Origin: CAVOJY01 sp963696405
GTDB taxonomy: Bacteria > Chloroflexota > Limnocylindria > Limnocylindrales > CSP1-4
DNA length: 64,000 nt
Assembly: GCA_963696405.1 (NCBI GenBank)
Contig: CAVOJY010000005.1
Location: 372,001 to 436,000, forward strand
Direction: 5' to 3'
The notes beneath the pieces were generated by a model. It did no database searches. It had not been told where the DNA came from and saw only the letters and a program-made list of their open reading frames with translations. The translations under genes were made by a program, and so were the position numbers. Each line of letters starts with the position of its first letter. Position 1 is the first letter of the stretch. Positions 25,760 through 33,733 of this stretch are shown here, in pieces.

Positions 25760-27514
25760 TCAGCTCGACGGCGCCGGATCGACCGCGAGCGGGTCGACCG
25801 CGGGCGGATCGATCGCCAGCACCTCGGCCGGCGACGGGACTCGCTCGCCGCCTCGTCCACCCATGACTCCGATCTGCTCTGCCGCCGCCCCCTGCTCACC
25901 GCCCGGAGCAGCCTCGGCCGCCACGCACGCCGCCACGAACGCGCGGAAGAGCGGGTGCGGCCGGTCGGGCCGGCTCTTGAACTCGGGGTGGAACTGGGTG
26001 GCCACGAACCACGGGTGGTCCTGCAGCTCGATGATCTCGACCAGGCGTCCGTCCGGCGACTGCCCCGACATGAGCATGCCCGCTTCAACCAGCCGGTCAC
26101 GATACGCGTTGTTCACCTCGAACCGGTGGCGGTGGCGCTCGAAGATGATCTCCTCCCCGTACGCGGCGGCCGCCTTCGACCCCGATGACAGCCGGGCAGG
26201 ATACTGGCCGAGCCGCATCGTGCCGCCTTTCTCCTCCATGTCCCGTTGGTCGGGCATGAAGTCGATGACCGGGTGCTGGGTGAACAGGTCGAACTCGGTG
26301 GAGTTCGCGTCGGTGGCGCCGAGGACGTGGCGGGCGAACTCGATCACGGCACACTGGAGGCCCAGGCAGAGCCCCAGGAAGGGCCGGCGGCTTTCCCGGG
26401 CATGCTGGACGGCGAGCACCTTGCCCTCGATCCCACGATGCCCGAAACCGCCGGGGACGAGGATTCCGGATGCACCTGCGAGCGCACTGCCCACGGTTTC
26501 CGGCGTGAGGTCCTCCGAATCCACCCAGCGGATGCGCACCGTTCGTCCGTTCGCCCAGCCGGCGTGCCGGAGCGCCTCGGAGACCGAGAGGTACGCGTCG
26601 GGCAGCTCCACGTACTTGCCGACCAGCGCGATCTCGATGACCGGCTTCGTCCTCTTGATGAGCTGGACCAGCCCGCGCCAGGCGTCCAGCTCCGCCGGCT
26701 GCGCCTTCCACCCGAACTCGAGCCGGTCGATCAGCAGGCCGTCAAGCCCCTGCTTCTCAAAGAACAGCGGCACCTCGTAGATCGTCTCTGCGGTGGTCGC
26801 GGTGATGACCGCCTCCACTCGGACGTCGCAGAAGAGCGCGACCTTGTCGCGGATGTCATCGGCCACCGGGAAGTCGGACCGCAGGACGATCACATCGGGC
26901 TGGATGCCGATGCTCCGCAGCTCCTTGACCGAGTGCTGGGTGGGCTTCGTCTTCAGCTCGCCGGTGGAGGCCAGCGCCGGCAGCAGCGTGACATGGACGT
27001 AGACGACGTTCGTGCGGCCGACGTCGTTGCGCATCTGGCGGATGGCCTCGAGGAAGGGGAGCGACTCGATGTCGCCCACGGTCCCGCCCACCTCGACAAC
27101 CACGACATCCGCCCGCCCGTCACGGCCGACGCGCTGGATGCGCTCCTTGATCTCGTTGGTGATGTGGGGGATGACCTGGACCGTGCCTCCCAGGTAGTCG
27201 CCCCGGCGCTCCTTGGCGATGACGGCCTGGTAGACACGGCCGGTGGTGACGTTGCTGAGCTGGGTCAGGCTCTCGTCGATGTACCGCTCGTAGTGGCCCA
27301 GGTCGAGGTCCGTCTCCGCCCCGTCGTCGGTCACGTAGACCTCGCCGTGCTGGTACGGCGACATGGTCCCCGGGTCCACGTTGATGTACGGGTCGAGCTT
27401 GAGGATGGAGACCGAGAGCCCGTGGCTCTTGAGGAGACGACCGATGCTGGCGGCGGTGATGCCTTTGCCGAGAGAGGAGGTGACGCCTCCGGTCACAAAG
27501 ACATACTTCGCCAT
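25760..27514 (-). CDS. pyrG: CTP synthase
   Basis: Converts UTP and glutamine to CTP, 584 residues from ATG 27514 (GGAGGA upstream). Synthetase domain: KYVFVTGGVTSSLGKGI, DPYINVDPGTMSPYQHGEV, DGAETDLDLGHYERY, GGTVGDIES. Amidotransferase domain: ILVPGGFGHRGIEGK, nucleophile GLCLGLQCAVIEFAR and the final catalytic His-Glu in ATQFHPEFKSRP. A Glu/Ala-rich 35-residue tail is extra. The frame is open well upstream of 27514, but homology starts at this ATG. Confidence 0.96.
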   Translation of the reverse strand: MAKYVFVTGGVTSSLGKGITAASIGRLLKSHGLSVSILKLDPYINVDPGTMSPYQHGEVYVTDDGAETDLDLGHYERYIDESLTQLSNVTTGRVYQAVIAKERRGDYLGGTVQVIPHITNEIKERIQRVGRDGRADVVVVEVGGTVGDIESLPFLEAIRQMRNDVGRTNVVYVHVTLLPALASTGELKTKPTQHSVKELRSIGIQPDVIVLRSDFPVADDIRDKVALFCDVRVEAVITATTAETIYEVPLFFEKQGLDGLLIDRLEFGWKAQPAELDAWRGLVQLIKRTKPVIEIALVGKYVELPDAYLSVSEALRHAGWANGRTVRIRWVDSEDLTPETVGSALAGASGILVPGGFGHRGIEGKVLAVQHARESRRPFLGLCLGLQCAVIEFARHVLGATDANSTEFDLFTQHPVIDFMPDQRDMEEKGGTMRLGQYPARLSSGSKAAAAYGEEIIFERHRHRFEVNNAYRDRLVEAGMLMSGQSPDGRLVEIIELQDHPWFVATQFHPEFKSRPDRPHPLFRAFVAACVAAEAAPGGEQGAAAEQIGVMGGRGGERVPSPAEVLAIDPPAVDPLAVDPAPSS

Positions 27515-27541
27515 GGGTCCTTGTCCTCCGGGGTTTTTCCA

Positions 27542-27571
27542 ATGGTACGGGAGGGGCCCTCGACGGCGCAA
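27542..27571 (-). promoter_or_regulatory. pyrG: possible pyrG promoter
   Basis: On the minus strand TTGCGC (27571-27566) and TACCAT (27547-27542) are 18 bases apart, placing a transcript start about 20 bases before the pyrG start codon. The match to consensus is moderate. Confidence 0.35.
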
Positions 27572-28087
27572 CCTGAGCGTGTCGGGCAGTGGCGGGCAGT
27601 GGCGGGCAGCAGCGGGCGAAACGCCGAAGAAGGAGGCTCCCGGGCGACCGGCGGGCGCGTACGTTCCCGTTCCCTTGGCAAGTCGGCAGCTCGCGGTGTC
27701 GGCGACCAGCTTCGTTGCACCGGGCTTGCGGACGTGCCTCCTCGATCCAGCCGGGATCCCGCCAGGACGAAGCGGGAGCCGGCGCGCCCCGGTGCGGCTG
27801 CTCGTCGTCCGCGCCCGTGTCGGCGGCCGGGTCCGCGGCCGTGCCCGCGGCCGTGCCCACCTGATGGGAGTCGCCCGCACACCAAGGTGGCACACGCCGG
27901 ACGATGGGCGCGTGACGCCGCCGTGCCGCCTCGGCCGGGGCCCCGCATGCCCCGGTGCGGCGCTGCGTCCGGCCCGACCGCGCCCGACCGGACCTCTCCA
28001 CTCGGCCGAGCCATGGCTCAGGGCCCCCCGGCAGCCCCGACCCACGCCGCCCTCCCACCGCTTGACTGCCATGCTTGTGCGTGAGAC
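27572..28087. other. intergenic region upstream of pyrG
   Basis: About 500 bases with no supported gene. There is a short repeated GCGGGCAGTG stretch at 27583-27610 and otherwise only overlapping Arg/Pro-rich frames. Confidence 0.45.
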
Positions 28088-28159
28088 GACCATGTCGCGG
28101 TCATGGGTCGCGACATGGTCCGTGGGTCGTGACGTGGTCCGTGGGTCACGACATGGTCC
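28088..28159. repeat. 12-bp inverted repeat followed by 19-bp tandem repeats
   Basis: GACCATGTCGCG at 28088-28099 and its complement at 28109-28120 form a perfect stem with a 9-base loop. The right arm is part of the first of three consecutive 19-bp units, (A/G)TGGGTC..GAC.TGGTCC, at 28103-28121, 28122-28140 and 28141-28159. The array lies between the aldo/keto reductase stop and pyrG. Confidence 0.6.
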
Positions 28160-28258
28160 GCCCACTCCGCCGGGTAGGGCGGACCCGCCCCTGAGCGCGA
28201 ACGATCAGCGAGTTGAGGTACGGTCTCTTCCCGGCCCCGCGCCGGCTGGCTCCCCGGG

Positions 28259-29263
28259 TTACGGCCGGACCGGCCCGGAGCCTGAACCGGTCGAGAGGAT
28301 CGCGTGCGCGATCTCGTCGATGTCGGCGGCTGCCAGGGAGACGTTTCCCGCGCCGAGCCAGCCGTCCACCTGTTCCGGGCTCCGCGCACCGACGATCGCC
28401 GCCGTCACCCCGGGCCAGGAAAGCGCCCAGGCGATCGCCACCGAGGCCACCGTCGTGCCGTGCCGGTCGGCGATCGGGCGGAGCGCGTCGCGCAACGCGA
28501 GGTTGCGGGTCAAGCCGGGCTCGTTGAAGTCCGGGTTCTGCCGCCGCCAGTCGCCCGCGTCCATGGCCGCGACCCGCTCCCGCGAGAACCCGTCGGTAAG
28601 GAGACCCGCCTTCATGGGGCTGTAGACGATGACGCCGGTACCGTGCGCCAGCGCCCAGGGAATCGGCCCGCCGCCCGCGTCGCGGGTGATCAAGGAGAAC
28701 GGCGGCTGAAGCAAATCCACGTGGCGGATGCGCTCGCAGCGCTCGAGCAGCTCGGCGCGGAAATTGCAGACGCCGACGAAACGCACCTTGCCGTCCTGGA
28801 CGAGGCGGGCCATCTCGCCCCAGGAGTCCTCGACCAGGACGCCCGTCTCGTCGGGCCAGTGGAACTGCAGGAGGTCGATGACGCTCACGCCGAGGCGCCG
28901 GAGCGACAGCTCGACCTCGTCGCGGATCGATTCCGGCCTGAGCGTGCGGATCGCCGGGCGCATCCGATCCTCTTCGGACCAGCGGAGGCCGCACTTGGTG
29001 AAGACGAGGGGCCGATCAGAGGCCGGGATGCCCTCGAGCGCCCGCCGGACGACCTCCTCGGAATGGCCGAGGCCGTAGACCGGGGCTGTGTCGATCCAGT
29101 TCACGCCGGCCGCGAGCGCCCGCCGGATCGCGGCGATCGACGCCGTGTCATCCTGGTCGCCCCACGAGAACGCCCAACCCGAGCCTCCCATGGCCCACGT
29201 CCCGGCGCCGACGGTCGTGATCTCGAGGCCCGTGCGGCCGAACGGCCGAGTCGTGAGCGCCAT
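28259..29263 (-). CDS. aldo/keto reductase
   Basis: NADPH-dependent AKR-family oxidoreductase, 334 residues. The TIM-barrel signatures are GVNWIDTAPVYGLGHSEEVV (catalytic Asp and Tyr), FTKCGLRW with the active Lys, LGVSVIDLLQFHWPD, RFVGVCNFRAELLE, IVYSPMKAGLLT and the cofactor motif VSIAWAL-like SVAIAWALSWPGVTAAIVGARSPEQV. ATG 29263 is preceded by AGGGAGGGA. Substrate unknown. It lies 52 bases after the HAD phosphatase. Confidence 0.92.
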   Translation of the reverse strand: MALTTRPFGRTGLEITTVGAGTWAMGGSGWAFSWGDQDDTASIAAIRRALAAGVNWIDTAPVYGLGHSEEVVRRALEGIPASDRPLVFTKCGLRWSEEDRMRPAIRTLRPESIRDEVELSLRRLGVSVIDLLQFHWPDETGVLVEDSWGEMARLVQDGKVRFVGVCNFRAELLERCERIRHVDLLQPPFSLITRDAGGGPIPWALAHGTGVIVYSPMKAGLLTDGFSRERVAAMDAGDWRRQNPDFNEPGLTRNLALRDALRPIADRHGTTVASVAIAWALSWPGVTAAIVGARSPEQVDGWLGAGNVSLAAADIDEIAHAILSTGSGSGPVRP

Positions 29264-29315
29264 CGATGTCCCTCCCTGGTGGGTTGTGTACGGCGGCGCC
29301 GTCAACGCGGCGCCG

Positions 29316-30116
29316 TCACCGCACGGTATCGCTGGGCCCCGCAGCACGCGGGCTGACCGCAGGCGGATCGTACCGCCCCTCGCCCCAGACCTCCGGCCCG
29401 CAGACAAACGGGCGGCCCCCGGGGAACCGGGCTTCACGCCAGGGGCCCACCGCCGCGGCCGACTCCGGCAACAGGCCGGCGCCGAGCGAACGCTCCGTCC
29501 AAGCCGTCACGTCCGCAAATGTGTCCCAGTCGACCCAGGGCCACCCCTCGGCCTCGCAGACGCCCGCCAGGCGGTGCTTCGCGAAGATGACATCGGCACT
29601 GGCCGCGGCGTAGTAGTCGCTGGCCCCGTCGCCGACGAAGAGGACGGCCCGGCCCGCGGCCTGGTGGGCTCGGACGCGCTCCCGTTTGCAGGTCCCGCAC
29701 ACGTAGCAGCGCGGGTGGCCGTACGGGAATGAGGCCGTCCAGGGCTCCCGGTCGGGGTCGAAGTCATTCGTCGCGACAGGCAGGTCATCGAGCCCCATGC
29801 GAGCAAGACAATCGTAGACATAGAAGCCCAGCCCGTCGCTCACGACCTCCAGGACGATCCCTCGCGCGTGCGCCCATCGTGCGAACCCGGGGAATGTCCC
29901 GTCGTGCGGTTGCGCATCGGCCGTCCTCCGCAGGAGGCCGGCATCGTGGCCAAGCACGCGGAGGTTGTACGGGATGAGCCCGCGGGACCCCGAACGCCCC
30001 GCCAGGTAGTCGTCGTCCCGCGACTTCCAGGCCGGGTCGGTCGCGTGGAGGGTCAGCAGCACGTCCTGGACGTCCGTGCGCGCGATCGTGCCGTCGAAGT
30101 CGACGAGGAAGCTCAG
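29316..30116 (-). CDS. HAD-superfamily phosphatase (MtnX/SerB-like) with probable CTG start
   Basis: HAD-IB phosphatase of about 266 residues. The catalytic loop FLVDFDGTIARTDVQD, motif II VVSDGLG, and the cap-proximal CGTCKRERVRAH with GRAVLFVGDGASDYYAA (motif III/IV Asp pair) resemble MtnX and related phosphatases. A start at GTG 30062 would delete the nucleophile DFDGT. The only start consistent with the domain is CTG at 30116 with GGGAGG 7 bases upstream; a lost or inserted base near the start is the alternative. Three 26-bp direct repeats lie just upstream. Confidence 0.78.
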   Translation of the reverse strand: MSFLVDFDGTIARTDVQDVLLTLHATDPAWKSRDDDYLAGRSGSRGLIPYNLRVLGHDAGLLRRTADAQPHDGTFPGFARWAHARGIVLEVVSDGLGFYVYDCLARMGLDDLPVATNDFDPDREPWTASFPYGHPRCYVCGTCKRERVRAHQAAGRAVLFVGDGASDYYAAASADVIFAKHRLAGVCEAEGWPWVDWDTFADVTAWTERSLGAGLLPESAAAVGPWREARFPGGRPFVCGPEVWGEGRYDPPAVSPRAAGPSDTVR

Positions 30117-30150
30117 CGGCAGGCCTCCCGCGGTCCGTCCGCCACCAACC

Positions 30151-30228
30151 GCGCTCGCGTCACGGCGAGATCCCCCGCGCTCTCGTCACGGCCGCACCTC
30201 CTGCGCTCGCGTCACGGCCGGACCGCCG
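30151..30228. repeat. three 26-bp direct repeats upstream of the HAD gene
   Basis: GCGCTC(G/T)CGTCACGGC occurs at 30151, 30177 and 30203, an exact 26-bp period. On the minus strand the units read GCCGTGACGCGAGCGC and end about 35 bases before the HAD start, so they could be operator sites. The DNA from 30229 to 30429 shows nothing further. Confidence 0.5.
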
Positions 30229-30429
30229 ACGCTGGCACCACGAGCAGAACCGCCGCCTCGGCGAGGCGACGGTCCCGTGCCGATGGTCGGACGGAGCCCC
30301 GGGAGTCGGAAACGGGGAGGTCAGGCGCGCGGCGACACGCGAGCGCGACACACACGATGGCAGGTGTCGCCTGACCCGTTGCGCCGAACGACGCGGCCTG
30401 CGTCCCCGCCGGTCCCCCGGCGTTGGATC

Positions 30430-30585
30430 TCAGGCGATCTCCTGCTCGAGCTCGAGGGCCTCGTCGTCCGCTTCTTCGGTGAGCTTCAGCCAGATGAACA
30501 GGCCGGCCAGCACGAGCAGCGGGACGATGACGAGGGCCGCGAGCATGATGGCGAGAACCACCCCGACGATCTTCAGAGCCTTCAT
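30430..30585 (-). CDS. 51-residue single-pass membrane protein
   Basis: A short gene with ATG at 30585 preceded by AAGGAGGTC, one of the strongest SD sequences in the window. The product starts MKALKIVGVVLAIMLAALVI, one long hydrophobic helix through about residue 33, followed by an acidic tail (KLTEEADDEALELEQEIA). Codon use is like its neighbours. It precedes the HAD phosphatase by about 310 bases. Small acidic-tailed membrane proteins often regulate a partner, but no function can be assigned. Confidence 0.7.
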   Translation of the reverse strand: MKALKIVGVVLAIMLAALVIVPLLVLAGLFIWLKLTEEADDEALELEQEIA

Positions 30586-30767
30586 ACGACCTCCTTGCGA
30601 GGCTGGCGGCGAGCGACAGCCGAACCGAGTGTACCGACACCCGAGCGTGCGGGCAAGGCGGTGTTGACCGCGTGGTCGCTACCATGGGCGGCGATGGAGC
30701 ATTCGCCCGCATCCGTTGCTCCCCCGGCCGCCGGCGTCGAGGCCGCATTATCCGGGGTGGCCCGACC

Positions 30768-31770
30768 GTGGCCGCGTTCGACGTGGTGGGCGTCGGCGTG
30801 GCCGCGGTGGACGACATCGCCTGGGTGGAGGCGTACCCCCCGGCCGACGCGAAGGTGCGCGTGACGCGGCGCGAGCGCCATCCGGGCGGGCTCACGGCAA
30901 CGGCGCTCGTGGCCGCTGCCCGCCTCGGGGCCCGGTGCGCGTACGCCGGGATCCTCGGCGAGGACGAGGACTCGCTCTGGGTGCTCGAACACCTCGCGGC
31001 CGAGGGGATCGAGACCAGGTACGCGACAAGGCTGCCGGGTGCCGGCCCGGTCCGGTCGATCATCATCGTGGGGACCGACCGCCATACCCGCAACGTCTTT
31101 TCGGACGCGAGCCGGGTACTGGACCTCCCGGGCGAGCCCGACGAAGCCGCGTTGGGGGACAGAGCGCGAGCAGCGGTCGCGGGGACAGCCACAAGCGGCG
31201 GTCGAGGGGGCGGCCCCGGTCGGTGCCCGACCACGCCGTGGGGACCGCGCGCGTCCTCCTCGTCGACCATGTCTACCCGGCGCTCGCCATCCGTGCGGCC
31301 CGGGCGGTACGCGATCGAGGCGGTGCCGTGGTCGCCGATCTCGAGAAGGACGTCTCGCCGCGGCTCCCGGAGCTGGTGGAGCTGGTCGATCACCTCGTCC
31401 TCTCGCGGCCCTTCGCAACCCGCCTGAGCGGCGAGGCCGAGCCGGGCCGGGCGGCCGCCGCACTCTACCGGCCCGGCCGGACGGCGGTGGTCACCTGCGG
31501 CGCCGAGGGCGCCTGGTACGCTGCGGACGAGACCGGGGGTCTCCCCGAGCACCAACCTGCCTTCGCGGTCGAGACGGTGGACACGACCGGCTGCGGCGAC
31601 GTCTTCCACGGGGCCTACGCGGCGTCCCTGGCTCGTCGCCTCCCCCTCGGCGAGCGGCTGCGGTTCGCCTCCGCGGCGGCGGCCCTGAAAGCGACCCGCC
31701 CCGGCGGACAGGCCGGCATCCCGGATCTCCAGGCAGTGGCGCGCTTCCTCGAAGAGCGAGGCGGCTGGGG
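30768..31770 (+). CDS. PfkB-family carbohydrate kinase (frameshifted)
   Basis: Ribokinase/PfkB-family sugar or nucleoside kinase. N-terminal half: FDVVGVGVAAVDDIAWVEAY, HPGGLTATALVAAARLGARC, AYAGILGEDEDS and SIIIVGTDRHTRNVF. C-terminal half in another frame: TARVLLVDHVYPALAIRAAR, VVTCGAEGAWY and the catalytic PfkB signature VDTTGCGDVFHGAYAASL. The change happens between about 31160 and 31225 and equals two one-base insertions or one deletion. GTG 30768 is the likely start. Homology ends near 31765 beside a GGGG-TAG; the open frame beyond that is not protein-like. Substrate is unknown. Confidence 0.75.
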
Positions 31771-31864
31771 TAGCTGGGCGGCTCGCGCGGGATGGGACCG
31801 CGGGCACGTCCGCCCGAGCAGGTCTGCCCCGGCAGGTCCGCCCCGGGCAGGTCGGCCCTGCGCC

Positions 31865-33415
31865 TCAGAGCGGGAGCGTCGGCGCTCCGTCCGGCGCCGC
31901 GCCCGGCGGGTACGACGCCGGCGCTCGGCAAGGACCAGCGACACGAGCATCAGCTCGTTCACCCTGCCGCTCGAACTCGGGGACGGTCGCCTCCGGGATG
32001 GTGACGCACACCTCCCGAAGAGCCGTCTCCAGCTGGTACCAGAGATCTCCCTTACGCACCTCGTAGAGCGGGTACCGGGAGTTGATGACCACGCGCCGGA
32101 CGCCGTCCTCGACGACCATCGCGCTCCGCATCCGAGGGTCGAGCGCGCGGATCACGACCTCGCCAACAGCCCGCCCGAGCGCCCGGGCCGCGGAGAGCGC
32201 CGGGGAGCCGGCGGGGGCGCCTGGGGCGGGACCGGCTCGGCCTGGGTCGCCCCCATCCGGCCTCGACGGCTCGGACGCACCCTGGCTGTCCGAGGGCCCG
32301 CGGAGCTTCGTCCAGGCTCAGCTGGCCGTCCCCTCGCGACCCGGCGCGTGCCGTCCTCGCTCTCGAACAGCTTCCCCGACTCGAGCAGCCTCAGGGCGCG
32401 GGCAAGGATGCGCCGAACCTGGTCGGCCGTCCGCATCGCATGGGGCGTCGCCGCCGCGCCCGTCTCGCGCGAGAGCCGTCGCACGATCGGGCGCCAGGAG
32501 ACGGTGCAAGCGAGCCTCGACCGCGGCCCACTCGGCCGATCCCCCGGTCCACGTCGCTCTTGTTCATCGTGACCGGCGACGTGCGGCAGCTCGACCTCGC
32601 CGACCAGGCGTTCAGAGCCGGGTGCATCGCCGGCCCCGGATGGCCGAACCACTCGGGAGCACCCACGAGTCGACCGAGGTGGTAGAGGCGGATACCCGGC
32701 TCGCTGCCCGGCGGTGGAGGGTCCGGCAGCAGGCCGAACCAGCCACGGACGAGCGCGACCGCCCGCCCGCACACCGAACTCGTGGCGCTCGACCACCTCC
32801 CAGTGCCGGGGTAGCAACCGGGGCGCGGTCGACACCCATCGGACGAGCTCGCCCGCTCCAAGCAGAGGACGGTACGTCTCGGCCAGCCGGGCGCGGAGCT
32901 CCGGGCGTCGAGCTTCCGGTCGACGCGCGCCGATCTCGATGCGCACGTAACCCAGCGCCGCGGAGACCGGCTTGGGGCGCTCGAGAGCTCGTAGGTGCGC
33001 AAGCGGCTTCGATCCCGGTACGCGTCGTCGGAGAACGCGTAGGCGTGCCATCCCCGGCCGGCGCCGGCGACGATGACAAACCGTCGCCCAGGTGGCCGAT
33101 GGCGGCCTTCCCACCCTGGCCGTATCGCCCGATGCGGTCGCCCACACGCTTCCGCGACCCGCCCCAGCGCAGGTACTCCCGCTCCAGGTCCCGCGGTCCC
33201 ATCCCCTCTCCACCGACAGCGGTGAGCACGAGCGTGCCCGGGCCGGACGGCGAGGTCGACCTCGAGCGGGTGCCCCGCGACGCGGGAGTCGACGGCGTTG
33301 TCCACGAGCTCGAGCACCGCGTCAATCGGCGTTCGGTAGTTGGCGAAGAGCGCCGCTGTCAGCCGCGGGTCGATCCGCTCGCGGACAACACGGCCTCGCC
33401 GGGCAGATCGACCAT
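31865..33415 (-). CDS. MORC/HATPase_c_3-like ATP-binding protein, heavily frameshifted
   Basis: Fragments of one GHKL-ATPase lie in order on the minus strand in alternating frames. N-box IDAVLELVDNAVDSR (about 33330), G1 box VGGEGMGPRDLEREYL, lid RIGRYGQGGKAAIGHLGDG, then AYAFSDDAYRDRSRLRTYEL, GYVRIEIGAR, WEVVERHEFGVR, IRLYHLGRLVGAPEWFG, VTMNKSDVDRG, and C-terminal VVINSRYPLYEVRKGDLWYQ. These match bacterial MORC-like ATPases of the HATPase_c_3 group. About ten single-base insertions would be needed to join them. Start ATG 33415 and the exact stop are estimates; the C-terminus may run past 31865. It could be a true pseudogene, but the density matches the error pattern of this half of the window. 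Confidence 0.6.
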
Positions 33416-33559
33416 CCTTGGCAAACACGCGGCCTGGGGCGGCGCCGGCCCGACCCGCTTCGAGGTCGGGATCATGCATCGCGAGGCGCCTGCAGCTTAT
33501 CTAGCCGGTTCACTAATGCCATCGCGGCACGAAGCGTAGCGCACGGGATCGCCCTTATC

Positions 33560-33621
33560 GACATCCGATGTCACCGACGCCTGATGTCACCTACGTCTGA
33601 TGTCGACTAGCTGGCCAGCTA
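33560..33621. promoter_or_regulatory. three 16-bp iterons plus a 14-bp palindrome upstream of tkt
   Basis: Three adjacent 16-base units at 33560, 33576 and 33592 share the core TGATGTC(A/G)(C) and the first contains the inverted repeat GACATC-C-GATGTC. Immediately after comes the perfect palindrome TAGCTGGCCAGCTA at 33608-33621. This lies between the divergent MORC-like gene and tkt and looks like an operator region. Confidence 0.5.
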
Positions 33622-33714
33622 CATCAGCGACGGCGGCTTCCGACCCCGCCCGGTGCAGGTCGCCGAACCCGCGGGCGTGAGGTCAGGCCGCAGCGGGGCG
33701 GGGCTATAGTAGGG

Positions 33715-33720
33715 CCGTCC
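33715..33720 (+). promoter_or_regulatory. tkt: -10 box of tkt
   Basis: TATAGT lies 13 bases before ATG 33734. There is no convincing -35 at 16-18 bases, suggesting an activated promoter. Initiation near 33727 would give an almost leaderless message for the 33734 start. Confidence 0.4.
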
Positions 33721-33733
33721 ACCACGCCGGCCC

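Noticed and set aside
28103..28159. CRISPR array
   Set aside because: The 19-bp units are directly adjacent with no spacers, and no cas gene is near.
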